In this document: one piece after another, positions 45,181 through 58,760 of the stretch
Position numbering within the stretch: the first letter of the stretch is position 1
How the letters are laid out: each line of letters begins with the position of its first letter
Position numbers and translations under genes: made by a program
Notes under the pieces: generated by a model
Told to the model about the DNA's origin: nothing
Database searches by the model: none
Seen by the model: only the letters and a program-made list of their open reading frames with translations
NCBI GenBank assembly: GCA_030435675.1
Contig: CM059621.1
Coordinates: forward strand, 806,001 to 870,000
Source: Steinernema hermaphroditum
Taxonomy: Eukaryota; Nematoda; Chromadorea; Rhabditida; Steinernematidae
Reading direction: 5' to 3'
DNA: 64,000 nt

Positions 45181-45814
45181 TGGGTTTCGGCGAAATGTCT
45201 CGCTGAACCACAATGCGTGATCTTTGGATCAGCAGCTCAAGCTACGTACGTTGCGTGCAAAAACATTGCCAAAATTAACCTCATTCGCTTATTCGTCCAA
45301 CTGCCCGTTCAACGTACTTCCTCGAATGTTTCACGCGCGCACGCACTTATTGGCCAAATCAGCGAAAAATGGGAGAGAAGAAGAAGAATGAATAAACGGC
45401 GCTGATCATTATCCCAGCGGTGGTGGGGACAGCGGGAAGACGAAATAGATTTCCAATTATAGGACGACCAACGAACGCATACTTGTGCACGCCGGACAAA
45501 GTACATTCCCAACGGGGGACTGTTTCAATTTCTGCAAGAATGGGCCGCGTGGAAAAAGTGGTCGTCTAGTCGGTGAGATATGTATTGAGGATGGGGGTGG
45601 AGGAGTGCTTGTTAGAAAAAGGCGATAGGCGATGGAATGGCGTTCCGAAAATTAGGGCTTACGTACTGACGCAATAGCTGATTTTGGGGTATTATGCGGG
45701 ACGAAAAGTAGAGGAAAGGGCATCAAAGTGAATGGAGTGCAAGGCAAATGGACTGTGGGTTTAAGTCTGGCTGGCTTATCATGATAGTACTAGGACGAGA
45801 TCTGTCAAGGGAGT

Positions 45815-45890
45815 GTCTCAGTGGTGCAGTGGAATGATCGTTAAATATGAATCTGTAGGTCAAGGGTTCGAGTCCGACCAGAGTCGAAGG
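45815..45890 (+). repeat. tRNA-like element
   Basis: An A-box match TGGTGCAGTGG and a B-box match GGTTCGAGTCC lie 44 bases apart. Acceptor and T stems do not pair well, so this is a tRNA-derived repeat and not a working tRNA gene. Confidence 0.5.
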
Positions 45891-47439
45891 CTTTTCTGCC
45901 GGGTAGAAAAGAACTGGGAAGAAGTCTATTATGTTCAACAGATGTAAGCCACATGAATATAGTCGGCAGTACAGGCATAGATCAATATAAACGAACAGCC
46001 ATTTGATCTGTAGGACAGACATGGTTAGGATCCGCTTGTAGGTAATATCCGGGTCATTAGTAGTACTACTCAAACTCGATTTTATATATCAACCACTCAA
46101 AGTTTAAGCCTCTAGAGAAGCCGGTTGTAAATCAGAACTGACCTAATCCAGGCCATAAAATCATAAGCTAACGATCCAGGCACAAGACGACCACCAGGAA
46201 GCAAAGACTGAAAAACGACACGAACAGGTTGATCCTTGACGCGGACCTCTCCCTCTCCTTTGGAGCCTAAGGCGCGACTGAACGCCTCGGAAGGGGGCTG
46301 GGCGCGCGCGAGGCTGATTAATCTCGGCGAGGCGGTGCTTACGGCGACGTCGCGCTCCGCGCTCGGTGGAAAGATTATTCGCGCGTGTGCCGCTCTTTGA
46401 CGAGACTTTCAATAATAAAGCAGCTTATTGGCCAGGAAACGGAGACAATCGGCAGAAGCCCGATGAGGGGGAATTTCGGCCGGCATTTGAAATGCAAAAT
46501 TGTGTGGGAGAATGCGGAGCAAACACGTTAAAAGGAATGACATTCACTTAAGGGGAATTCTTTAAGAAGCGGCTTTCCCTGGCAGTTTGACCATACGAGT
46601 AAATACTATACGATATTTGGCGACTGTGGGGGAATGCGGACCACAGAATCTGATCCTGCGCCTCGCGCAAAATTAGCTGTATTGTTGGTAGGTTTCTAGG
46701 GCTGAATAGCTTGTCAAGGGCTATTTTAGGACTAGCTCGAACAGGTGGCATTTCGTCTTTTGTTCAAATAGACACCGAATTTAGAAAGGTCTTTATGTAA
46801 AGGGGAGGATAAATATACAATTTGGAAAAAGGGGTCTCGAGAAAGTATGAAACATCCATTTGACACAGCACCCTTAAGTCGAGCTTTTTTGTTGTAGAAA
46901 ATCTGCAATGGAGCTCGCTATCACAGGCCTTCCATTAAGTATACATATATTAATCTACTTGAAAGTAAATTGAGGTACGGCTCGGTTCAGAAAGCGGACA
47001 TAGCCAGGGGTCTGAATAGAATAGATCCTATTTATTGACCAAGGGATGCCGATAAATTGTATTTTTAACATCTTAACTTTAAGCTCCTGGAACTCCTACA
47101 TTACATCGTTTTCGTCAAGTTTGCTCTCTTGTAGTGAATCTAATAGGAAAATGAGCCAACATCATGACCCGGATTGACAGTGTGCAGCCTGAGACGGTTG
47201 AATATTAAATCACATTGTTTTCTTCGTATCAGCCGCAGGTGACCTTGCGTATATTTCTGTTGTGTAGGTAGACTTAGAAACACATGCATGTAGTTCGGAG
47301 TGTGTGAACAAGATACATTCGAAAGAGTTAGTGTATATGCGACCTACAAGAACAAATAGGAAAGAACAGATAAAGGCCGATGCGACATCTCAGAAAATCA
47401 CTGACCCTATGTAATACATACAGGGTTGGAAATCGGAAT

Positions 47440-47600
47440 CAGTCTGAAGGTGCGAGATGCGGAATCCACCCTTAGGGAAATCTTTTTTGGCTGCCTTTTC
47501 CGCATCTTCTTGTACGTGTTTACAGTTTGCTAACCTAGAATAAGATAATGTTGCGTCAAATTTGCCTGCGGGCGGATCCGAATCCCAGACCTCTTGACTG
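47440..47600 (-). repeat. tRNA-like SINE fragment
   Basis: GGCGGATCCGAATCCCAGACC at about 47570 is the inverse of the GGTTCGGATCCGCC core found at 49035 and 52455. It belongs to the same dispersed family. Confidence 0.45.
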
Positions 47601-48448
47601 ATCGCGATTAACGCCAATTTCGAGCCGGTTGCATCCTTATTTGGATCCTTGTTCTTTATGTATGTGTTCAATCTTTGAGTCCAGAAACATCTCCCGGAGT
47701 TCCGTGCGTTTGATGTGACTTCGTGCCTCCTCTCAAAGGATTTCGCAACGTGTGCAGAATTAAAATTTTAAGAGCATCATGCGATCCTCTACTTAACGAT
47801 GGCTTCGTGATGCTTTCGACCAGAATAACTAGCCACTAATTAGGGTGTTTTCGCACATAAGGAATTCAGAAGTGGTAAAGGAGTCACACTGTTATGTACG
47901 CATTCACAGTAGCGTCTTGGCCCTAATGTCTGAGCACAACTCGTTGACATTGCGCAAGACCAAATCCTCATATCGTTGAGATGTTTCCTAATATGAGTTA
48001 ATTCCTTGCTCTAAACTCATATTAGGAAACCCACAAGGACCGAACGATGAAGGATGTGCTCCATCTCCTGCTTTACTAGTGTTCACCACCGACATGACTA
48101 ACACTGTTTTCGCGAATAAGGAAGTAGATAATATGGGATAAGTTACTTATTGTATGCTATGCTTGTAAGGGATTGAAATACTTCTTCTGTATCCTCAGTT
48201 TAGTACTGCCCATGACCATAGATCTACGTACAAGGCTCTTAAACTCTTAGTACTAGTTCGAATTCGAGACAGAGTGTATCTTTATAATGTTTTGATGCAT
48301 CCTTTGATCCAGACAGGATCCAGATACACTTTACATTATAAACATTACCAAACGGAAATGTAGACTAAGGAGTGCCTGAGAAATGAGATAAGTAGTAACT
48401 TCTAACAAGTCGATATTCAGTTTATGAGGTCTAGACGCTGTTCGTTAG

Positions 48449-48870
48449 AATAACATAATAACTAAAAAACAAAGGGAACCACTCCAATCGAACTTAGATG
48501 TAATGGAACGCATTTAGACTCACCTATGCAAAATCAGACAGTCTATCTCGATAGAAAACTTCGATATTGTAATAGTAACAGGAGCGAAAAATCGGAGATC
48601 GTGTTGACACGTTGGTCCCGAAACGACATGCCTTAGCGAGCAGTAGCATATTTCGTTGGTTGTAATAACATAATAACTAAAAAACAAAGGGAACCACTCC
48701 AATCGAACTTAGATGTAATGGGTTGAGCTGGACAATCGAGCGCACCTAGATTCACCTCTCTGAAATCAGAGAGTCTATCTAAACGAACGTCGGGGCACAA
48801 ATCGGAGTGACATATTGGTCCCGAAACGACGTCTGATGCCTGATCGACCAGTAGCACTTCATATTTGGCG
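48449..48870. repeat. diverged tandem duplication, 215-bp period
   Basis: 48449-48506 and 48664-48721 are almost identical (AATAACATAATAACTAAAAA onward). The following parts align with many changes, sharing TTGGTCCCGAAACGAC at about 48612 and 48818. Confidence 0.8.
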
Positions 48871-48998
48871 GCCTTCTTTGTGAATAATGTGATTTCAGGC
48901 AGCTGAGTTTGTGTGCGTTTGACTTCCTAGCTGAACCTTCACCCACTTCAGTCCGATTTGAGCGTGTCTCAAAGTGTTAGGCGTGAGCCTGGTTCGAA

Positions 48999-49075
48999 AC
49001 CCGAACGAATTGGTATCAGCCAGAAGGCCCGGGGTTCGGGTCCGCCCGCAGGCAAAATTTTTTTCTCTTCGTTGC
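48999..49075 (+). repeat. tRNA-like SINE fragment
   Basis: CAGAAGGCCCGGGGTTCGGGTCCGCCCGCAGGCAAA carries a B-box-like core and then a T-rich run. The same core occurs at 52441-52490 and, inverted, at 52371-52415. Confidence 0.5.
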
Positions 49076-50221
49076 AGGATCCAGATGGGATTGTTAACTT
49101 CCTCATATGCAAAAACATTCGAATTAGCGACTTAGCAAGTTGAATTAGCTCGAAATTAACTACTCTAATGCCTGCAGGTGGATCCGAACGCTGGAACTTC
49201 TGACCGGTTCCTCTTTGTTCCCCTACTAGGAATGGTTTCCTTAGACAGCTACTCCCAAATTACAATGCAGAATGCGGAAGCGGATTACATAATGTATGTG
49301 GATCCGTGTGCAGACAAAATCTGAAGCATTAGAGTGGCAAAGTCGCTAATTCGAGTGTTTTTGCAAACGAGGAAGTTAACAATCCGATCGCGTAAGATAT
49401 CATCGGGAATTAAGAGATGTTTTTCCACGAAGACCCTCATGTCCGCTAATGGCTGTAACATTTCCTCATCCAAATTGACGGCATCGGTTCTCATTTTGAA
49501 CCTACTGTGCTATGGATAATGGATAAAGGTTCACGGAAACTGTAAGTTGAGGACAACGGCAATGTTGAGACTTGAACGGAAGCTACTAAGTATGTTTACT
49601 TGTCTGGACTTAGGACCTAAATTGATACGAAAACATTAGGATGATATATATAGTAATTGCCAGAACCTATTAGTGTCTTTATAGTCCATAAAAACGGAAG
49701 GTGTTGATAAGTGGTGTACAGAAATAGTTGACTGGACACACTCAGATTGGAATCTATATCAAAGCAGTATTATTCTCATATTTTTTTTTGCTGGATCATC
49801 TGACCATACTTCTAAGGTTTCACAATTGCGTATTTAGTGATCAGAGACCGAGTGAAGACACATTAGAATAGAGTAACGTCAGGAGGAAGCCTCTGCTTAC
49901 AGACATGCCACTCCATATGCTATAGATTGTTAGCCGTGGATTTCCCAAATCCCATTATCCAAAGCAATAAGATTAATAATTGTTTATAGATTTTGTAAAT
50001 TCTATGCTCGATGTTCAGAGCACAATACGAAGAAAAAGGCGTAAAATGTTATTACGCGGGATAAGCGTAATCTCATTGTTCCGCCACTGTTCAAATGGGA
50101 AAGCGTGTTAGCCTGGGCACAAAGATCAAAGCGGTCGGATATAACGTATTTTTAGACATCTTAACTGAACCCTTTTTCAGTCAGAAAATGCGAAAAGATT
50201 CCATAATCTTCGAACCAGGAA

Positions 50222-51006
50222 GTCATGTCTACCTGTCCCGAAACAGGAAAGTTCATAAGAGCCGACCTAAAAAGGTTCTTTTTGCAGAGGTGCCACTGAA
50301 AGTACACGTGAAAATGAGCTATTTAAGAATTCATTGTTTACAGATCAAGACTGCGAGGGAGTCGAAGTGGAAGTAAACGTCATTTGAATTGAAAATGGAT
50401 AATTGTGGATAAATGGGCACATAGGGGATTACTCAACCCGGCGCACTAATAGTCCGTTAGGGGATCTTTGGACTGCCCAAGGCCAAGGACTAGGGAAACG
50501 AGGAAAGAGTCTAGCGAAGTGGAAAGAGCTTTTGATTATTCGGTAAGTGTTTTTGTCTGGTGAGAAGAAATCAAAATCTTGAATTTTGGCGCCTCGGCGA
50601 TCAGAAAAGATACAAACCAGATCCAATGTTAGTCTCAGAGTATGAACATGATTATAGCCTTTGCTTAAAGTCTATACACCATCATGGAAACCAATCACTT
50701 TTGAGCCACCATACCCATATTTTCGGACCCATCTCTGCATGAACTTCGTCATCTTGTTGGTCGATCACAGGAACGACATCGAAAACGAATGCTTGCGGAA
50801 TGTTTTTCCGTTTTCAGTCAGATCACTTACCACGTCTTCCTGTCAGCTACTCAGAATCAAGCGTGGACTGCTTCCCCTCTCCCGCGGAAACACGGGTCTT
50901 GGCGGATATCAAATCACTTTTGAGTCACATCGACTCCGAGAAAACGTCACCCCTCGTGCGTAGTTTTGGTATCGAGTGGATCCACGACTTGCTCTAATGG
51001 AAATGG
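50222..51006 (+). repeat. left arm of a large inverted duplication
   Basis: About 785 bp is repeated inverted at 59767-60552 with scattered differences. Shared landmarks are AGTCCGTTAGGGGATCTTTGG, CTTTTGATTATTCGGTAAGTG and GATCCACGACTTGCTCTAATGG. Both copies keep a 65-codon open frame on one strand, but it has no known domain, so this is a repeat family or segmental duplicate. Confidence 0.9.
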
Positions 51007-52370
51007 AAAATTTAGTGTGAATAGGTGCAACGACATAGTTTCTAGTTTACCTCAGTTATTATAATGGTTTATCGCAAACGAGCAACAGATTCAACAATCC
51101 TGATATTCATCGGTTATTCGCGTAGATTTGGTCTCAATAAACATGAAAAAGTGGCGTGGGAATGTAACTATGAACTCTTAGAATAAAAATCATGTTCCCG
51201 AAACTCTCAGTTTTGTGCATCAGCTTAAAAGCGTCTTAATTAAAGTTTGTGCCGTTCAGGAAATCCCATATTTTCTCTCACTTACCACTTAATTTTCTCT
51301 CACTTACCACTTAAATTTTTTTTTCCGTTCAGGAAATCCCATATTTTCTCCCCCTTACCACTTAATTTTCCCTTGTCCATTACTAATAGATCACTACCAC
51401 CTCTGCTCATCCTCAATTGCAATATCACATAGATTTGTGGTCTCTTGACCCCGCGGAAACGGGATTCTCTTACACGCAATTCCGGTCTTAGGTTGAAGGG
51501 CGCTAATCTATAATCTCTAGTTTTTAAGACACAATGCACATAGATACACATCCAGAAATATCTAACCTGCCGGATAGAGAAACTTTAAACTAAGGTCTTT
51601 ATGTGATAATGCTTTGAGGACATGACGATTGAACCAGTGCTGTCTGCTGTGGAACACGAAGTACTGTTATCTTGTTATATATACGAATGCTTTATGGTGC
51701 ACTTTCCATCCCCACCAGAATGCCTATCAAAACAAAGAGTATTGAATTTCTGTGCACTCATTAGCGTAATTTTGGGTGATATCATCGGGCTATCCGGACT
51801 TTTTGAAGTCACATGAGTGGGTAGAACGATCATTTGACTATAACAGAATATACCACATCTAAAAAGGAGACCAGAAAGGTGTAACCTGAGATCGGCTTGG
51901 TGTTATATCTATTGATTTGTTAAGTAGTGATTTTATTGTGCGAAGTCGTATAAGTTTCTACTCACTAGAGACCCGGGATCCACATTTTCCTGCGTAAGCC
52001 CGATGCCTAAAAACACTGCGTTTACTATGTTATTTCAACCCGCCTAGCCCCAATACTCTTTCCGTGTTCGAATTGGGCTTTTGCTTCTTGAGTCCGTTTG
52101 TCTTAACGCTGTCCACCCCCACAAGATGACTCTAATTGAATCAGACTGTTAGGTGAAGGTTGCCTGGAGTTAAGGGTAGGGTTTTAATCATCTTTTGTTT
52201 CCCATTTGTTTGCATTCCATTATCTTCTTTCTCAAAAAGCGCAAGCAATAAGGGTTTCTTCATCTCAATGAGGGTTCTCATCTTTTTTCTTCATCGTTTG
52301 TTCCTCATGGGCGGATAATCCTTCCCGACACTCACAAATTACTCAGAATCGGAAAGAAAAAAGTTTTGTC

Positions 52371-52490
52371 AGCGGGTGGATCCGAACCCCGGACCTTCTG
52401 TCTAATACCTGGACGCCGCTATCCCCCTGGTTGGAAGCCGATATCAGTCAGAAGGTCCGGGGTTCGGATCCGCCTGCGTGCAAAACGTTT
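52371..52490. repeat. head-to-head pair of tRNA-like fragments
   Basis: GCGGGTGGATCCGAACCCCGGACCTTCTG (52373-52401) and, inverted, CAGAAGGTCCGGGGTTCGGATCCGCCTGC (52449-52477) form a ~29-bp stem around a ~47-bp loop. Each arm holds a B-box-like core. Confidence 0.75.
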
Positions 52491-53130
52491 TCCTGGATTC
52501 TCTTGACACCATACTCTGGAATATACTTAAAAAAAGTTTTCTCTGCAGACGGATTCGAATCTCGAATCTTGCGACCGATTCCCATTTCGAATCGGGTGCA
52601 CCCCGAGTGTATAAGCGCTATGCACCTGGAGGTCGAGTCGATGCGCAAGAAAACAACGCTCGGATGGTGCAATTTTCATTCCTAGTGCATGACTAAGCAA
52701 TTTGTCTTTGCAAGCGTTGTCGTGCGAACGCGTTGCTTAATAAATCATTGCGTGTAAGTGTAAGGCAGTGTGAAATGCTCCCCGTCGACGTCACAACGGA
52801 AAGTGGTCAATGAAGCCCGGAGGCGTAGGGGCCGAAATTTTGTATTACAAGGTTATGTGAGAAAAAAAGAAACAAATATTATGAAAAACACAATAGGGAG
52901 AGTTGGGGAGGTGTGTGAGTCCTGAGTCATGCTTGCGTAATCGCACAATTAGCAAGGTTATTGGCGAAAACATATTTGGAACGAGGCTGTTTTTGGTGGT
53001 TAAATGGGAATGTCTCAATCAGAGATTAACTAATTTATGGATGTAGATCAGAGAAGCAATGTAGGAGCAAAAAATAACCACGTATAATACAAGGATGAAA
53101 GGCATGGATGATTGGGAAAACATGGCAGGG

Positions 53131-53288
53131 TGATCGCGCCGGGACCAACTTCATAGACATGGACTGACCATATAACCACGGTGATCGATGGCCACGGGCT
53201 GTCCATGGCCATCCATGAATGAAAATGGCGAAAAATGAGACAAATTGAAAATGAAGGCTGTTCATGAAGTTGGTCCCGGCGCGATCAT
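53131..53288. mobile_element. MITE with 24-bp terminal inverted repeats
   Basis: TGATCGCGCCGGGACCAACTTCAT at the left end is matched inverted at the right end. The 158-bp length and lack of coding capacity fit a MITE. Target duplication is unclear. Confidence 0.7.
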
Positions 53289-54690
53289 CTATGTTTTATA
53301 CCACTCATCCATGTTCATGTGGTTTATACCTAGCACGGTTCACTTTCCTGGACGCCTTATATCCATTTCCGTAATCAAACATTCTCATTTTTCCATTCGA
53401 TTTCGATGACCAACTTCAGCCCTGAGGTGAACAAGGCTTCCCATAAACTGTACAGGTTAGGACAGATTCTGATCACAGATCAATGGTCAGCGTCATGGGG
53501 CAAAATTGGACATTGCTTGACCTAAATCCGACCTCAGGCATAAAATCGGAAAGGTCAAATGCCATATTTGTCCGATGAGGGAGAGCACTGATCCACACCT
53601 CAGCGAACATGCAAAAGTTGCTCTCTGAACGTCGGTCCTATCCAAGCAGCCGTAAGAATGTTCTCATTCAATAAGCCAGCAAAACTTAATAATGGAAACC
53701 TAGTTAGTATTGTTCTAAAAGTGCGAAAACAGCAAAAATCGCGTGCTCAAGGTGTGGCTCACGTAGACACAATGCTAGACTCCTCGGAAAGGGACGGTTT
53801 CTAGATAAATTCTGAGGAAAAGGATCGATATTGAAGCAGCAACCTCGAATACCAACAAAACATCTCTACTAAAAACATCGAAGATCCAGATTACGGGCTC
53901 ATCTCAAAAGATTAGCATGTAAACATCCATAAATATCGCTCTGGACACCAAATTTAGGATGTGACGTGAGTGTCACTTAAAAATTGGCTGCCCTAATGTT
54001 GATCCAAGAGCATACACTCTCTACCCCCACTTAACAACCGAGCAAAACACCGTCTCAATAATTCACCAAATCGCCGAGACGACCACTCTGATTCGGCGTC
54101 ATATGAGTTGACACGCGAAGTTTACGGATGAGTGAACGGAGAGGTCTAGACGGTCCAAAGGGCAACTTGAGGAATGTTTTATTTATGCCGTTAGGAAATG
54201 AAGTTTAAATCCGAAAAATGGAGTTCAGGAAATGAGGAGTGCACATGATTTTTGAAATTTCGTATTTGACAAAATGGAATTGAAGGGGTCTACATCCCAT
54301 AGGATCGGCGTCCTTACCGTTTCGGTTCTCAAAGCCACTTCCGAAGGTTGGAAGCGGGTATGAAATGCGGCTTAAAAACAAAAGTATACATTTTCTTTGT
54401 TTGTCTGCACTTTCTCACACCAGTCTTTCTAAACAGTCGAAGTAAAAAGGCGCTCGGATCCTTCTGCGGACTCTGGTCACCTAGATGTACCATTTAGACT
54501 TCACTATTGGCTAAAAGTTTCTTTGCACTTTGTCTTGTGGCACCGGAATCTAGGTGTCTGGTGAGTGATCAGAATCCTATTCACGCTCCTTGTTCACATA
54601 TTGAACAATCTCAACTACCTGAGCAAGTCCGACACCATAGTACTGATAGAACGTTCTGGTATGCCTGGCCTTCTAGATTTTTAGCCAGAT

Positions 54691-55220
54691 TTGCAGACTA
54701 CTTATCCTGCACTTCCGGAATATTCTAAAGTCCTAGCATTGCTAATCAGCCTATTGAATAATTCGTGCATGATTAGGGGATGTCAACAATTTGCATAGTT
54801 AACGACATTGATCTCACATTAAGAGGGAACAAGGGCTACCAGGGAACGTCAAAGAACACGTAGAAGGAGTTAACTGACAAGATATATCACGATTGAAATC
54901 AAGAGGGTTCCAATGACATGTGGACCTTGAGGCGACGTCAAGAATGGAGAAGAAGGGCCACTTGATAGGGAGTTAGGGCGAATCGATGAATAATTCAGAG
55001 TCTTCCCTATGGGATAATGACCGTCACAGAAAGATTGCACGTATGGACGATTTTAAAGTTCTGTTTTTCTGTGAAAAGGATCCTCACCCTGCACGCTCTT
55101 CATAAATTATCGCCAGATACGGATTTATCAAATAATGAGAACAGCCAGAGTTCTTAGCTTTTGCTCGGAAAAGCAGGGATTCACTAATATCCATTTCGAG
55201 GGCAAAGGTTAGAAGAATCC
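54691..55220 (+). repeat. direct duplication, copy 1
   Basis: About 530 bp matches 61373-61912 in the same direction with few differences, from TTGCAGACTACTTATCCTGC to GGTTAGAAGAATCC. Copy 2 has a ~19-bp insertion after CAAATAAT. No gene is in it. Confidence 0.9.
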
Positions 55221-57385
55221 GGATTGGGGGATGTGAAGAGAATCAAGGAGATGCAAGCGTACTGCCAGAAAAAGGGATGGCTCGTTTTGACATGATCTTT
55301 GTAACTATAACTTCACTAAATCATAATATATGCAGATGTCTGATTTGAGCAGACTTAAAAACATGATGAGCAATAATGTCATGCATTATTAATGGATTTA
55401 ATTTAGCAGAGTAGGCGAGATCTTTAGAAAATGGTCGGAGAAATGACGTGGATGGCACGAACTAGAATTGGATCTGATCAGTTGAGTATTCCACCTCGAT
55501 GCATAAGGCGACTTCTCTATGATAATTTTGGACATTCAAAAACCAAGAGTAATCCAAATAAAACATGGCTTCTTGGAATCACTCTACTTTTGATCTTTTG
55601 ACACTCTTGATCCGGCCTGAAACAATCAAAGGAGCGTCAGAGTCGAAAGTTGATCTTTTCATCTTCTAGACGCTTGCATTGCAGGAGAAATGAGCAAAAG
55701 CACAAAAGATTCGATTATGATGCATGTCTAACACAGTTGGAAGAGTTGAAAAACACGATGACTAAAAATTCATCAAATATTTATGGCTTGAGTTATGTGG
55801 ACTAGATCTGAGATATCACGTGGGAGTTGTTTACGATAATAAGTATCGAGGAATGACAAGGAAGTTTGCAGCGGTGTGAAAAAAGTGTTGTGACGTAAAA
55901 ACACTTTAAGCAGGGGTGCGAGAGGCAGTAAAAATACACCCTGAGAAGGCGATAGGGGGACCGAGAAGCTGGAAGAAAGAGGACTCTTTGGGGTCGCCTC
56001 TGTTAAAGAAATTGCTGTAACTTCTACTTGAATGTTTCATCAAGAAGGATGAAGGAGGAAGGGTCCTTCGGGGGAAGGACACTTGTTTTGTGGGAATACA
56101 GAGAGGGCTTGTAAATATTTGAGAAGTTTGCGGGAAGGAAGCTGTTCACACACACTGCACATTGGATTACATCGAAAAGCTCAATATTTTATACGTGCAT
56201 GAGGGTTTCATGGGATCAGTGGCTCGAGCATATGGATCCACACACCGTAGTCACTGCTTTTCATCTGGCTAGGATTCAGTGGCGAGGATGGCATCGGAGT
56301 CAGTCGCATCAGAATCAGCGTGTTACTGTATTCGCAGTATACCTACGTAAAAAATAAATACGGGCCGTCTCTGACGTGAAACTTCGCACCTAAGTCCACT
56401 ATAATTTTGGTTGTACATACGCAGACATCACAATGAAAGGAAAAACTGCTGAGAAACATGTGTACGCACTTTCAGAAGGGACTGTTTCTTGAAACTGACG
56501 AAATGTGTCATGATAGAGAATGTAGATAAAGTTCGATGCCGCTCGCAGTCATCACTTTGGACTATTGTCAGAAACCGATCATGGAGCCATACGATTGCAT
56601 CTGTGGAAGAAGAGAACCCTCTAAGTTAGCCTTATGGACCACTCCTATTCCTCAGTCCTCGACCGCTTGGGACTAGTTATCACTATTCATAAAAAGTGTT
56701 GTTACGGCAACACTAAACTCCCTCTTGTGAATACTTTTTTCTTAACTACTCGGTGCTTCTTTGCATTATGGAACCTCTCTCTGTGCAGCAATCATTACAC
56801 AGCCCTTTCATATTCTGTTTTTGCCAAAGTTCACAAACACGCTATGTCCTTTTTTATGACGCAAATGCCCAATATCCTCTTTCAGAGATCTATCATTTTT
56901 CTGAACGTAGTCCAAATGTTATGTAAGCGTGAAAAGGAAGTGCAGACCAAATTTCACAAGGATGTTTAGTCATATAAACATCGCTGTCCTGAACGCGTCT
57001 GACGTAGACAACCTGTTCCTTATCTACAATTTTGGATACATGTAGTAGGTAGGTGTGCGATTAGAATAGAAATCGACTAACAACCTATTGAGGCTTTGGA
57101 CTTCCTGGATTGTAGAATTAGCGTTGAGCAAAGTGTTTTTGACGTAGATTAGTCGTACTTTTATGTTCGTACTTGACTAGACAAGGCAAGACAAACAGTT
57201 TTTGTCAGCTAAGATGTCCTTGTCGGTGGGAGAATCCCACAAGGGCTATGCAACAGACAAATATGAAAACATAGGATTTTCACAGTTACTTCATGAATTA
57301 GTCAAAAAGATTTGTTTATATTTTTATCCGAGAAAAGGTTGAGATTCCCAGCAAGGTCATATCTAGTCTTGAGGATCTTTGAGTA

Positions 57386-57843
57386 GCCTATCCCTATCCC
57401 TATCCCTATCCCTATCCCTATCCCTATCCCTATCCCAATTCCCTATCCCTATCCCTATCCCTATCCCTATCCCAATTCCCTATCCCTATCCCTATCCCTA
57501 TCCCTATCCCTATCCCTATCCCTATCCCTATCCCTATCCCTATCCCTATCCCTATCCCTATCCCTATCCCTATCCCTATCCCTATCCCTATCCCTATCCC
57601 TATCCCTATCCCTATCCCTATCCCTATCCCTATCCCTATCCCTATCCCTATCCCTATCCCTATCCCTATCCCTATCCCTATCCCTATCCCTATCCCTGTC
57701 CCTATCCCTATCCCTATCCCTATCCCTATCCCTATCCCTATCCCTATCCCTATCCCTATCCCTATCCCTATCCCTATCCCTATCCCTATCCCTATCCCTA
57801 TCCCTATCCCTATCCCTATCCCTATCCCTATCCCTATCCCTAT
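57386..57843 (+). repeat. (CCCTAT)n hexamer array
   Basis: About 76 hexamers run nearly perfectly for ~458 bp. Phase breaks CCCAATTCCCTAT occur near 57434 and 57472, and a single CCCTGT unit near 57696. Open frames across it (Pro-Tyr or Asp-Arg repeats) are artefacts of the repeat. The unit is close to, but not the same as, the usual nematode telomere hexamer TTAGGC. Confidence 0.97.
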
Positions 57844-58654
57844 GACCCAGACAGAGTAAGCTCTTTGAACTCTTCACTCCCCCACCACCTCCACCAAAAA
57901 CTAATGGCGCTTAAAAATGCGGCGTCGCAACCTACTGGAGCGGAATCGGCCAACACTTTTAAAAGCCATATCATAATTGGATCGAATGCCAAATGTCAAC
58001 AGCAACCTCCACTCTCTGGGGACCCACGTACATGCGTAGACTTTGCTCCCCTAAAGCAGATGAGGGAAACCTTATATCTTCAGGGATTAGCAGAAAGCTA
58101 AAAAACGTGCATAAAGCCAGGAATTCGCATGTTTGCGGCGATAACTCAATATGTCAGTGGGGATTTTGTTTGCGCTCGTAATCATACCCACTTGCGGTGA
58201 TTTATTAGGTTAACGTTTGGCGTGCTGGAATGGGTGAAGGAATGTGGTTTGGACAAACAAGTAGTTGAGGTGCTTCCGAAGGTTATACTAGGGATGCGCG
58301 GCGGCACATGTGAACCCATGGGGATGCAAAAGGGGTTTCCGTGTCAAGCGATCTCTAGGAATCGGCGACACATGTATTGTTGAAGTTATCCCAGGGAGAC
58401 ATAGAAGGAGATTTAACGCCTGTTCGCCATCGAACGGATCACAGTCATCAGGATCCTGCTCGTGGTTGATAATGCACTTGGCTACCCGGCGTTTAACTCG
58501 ACGATCTTAAGACGACCTGAAGAGACTTCTACCTGCTTACTCATACAGACCATGAGTCGGGCCGGTTACATATAAACAGACAAAGGATTGATTGGAATGA
58601 ATGGAATGAACATTCGGAAACGGTCGGTTTCTGACAATAGGTAAAGTAATGACT

Positions 58655-58760
58655 GCGGGCGGCATCGAACCGACCTCGACCGTTTATGAATCAGAACCGT
58701 TCGCAATGAGCCACATAGACAGTTCAGAGGCTACCGGTTCAATGCCGCTATAGTTCTGGA
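58655..58760 (-). repeat. tRNA-like SINE fragment
   Basis: GGCGGCATCGAACCGACCTCG followed by GTTCGCAATGAGCCACATAGACAGTTCA matches the arm at 21270-21300 (GTTCACAATGAGCCACACAGACAGTTCA). It belongs to the same family as the arms around the GNAT gene. Confidence 0.6.

Noticed and set aside
45815..45890. Functional tRNA gene
   Set aside because: A and B boxes match, but acceptor and T stems do not pair.
50429..50626. Protein-coding gene conserved in two copies (65 codons, identical at 60143-60340)
   Set aside because: Identity extends across the whole ~785-bp repeat including non-coding parts, so conservation is from recent duplication.
57379..58101. Long open frame encoding Pro-Tyr repeats (and Asp-Arg repeats on the other strand)
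   Set aside because: It is only translation of the (CCCTAT)n array; there is no start context, splice structure or domain.
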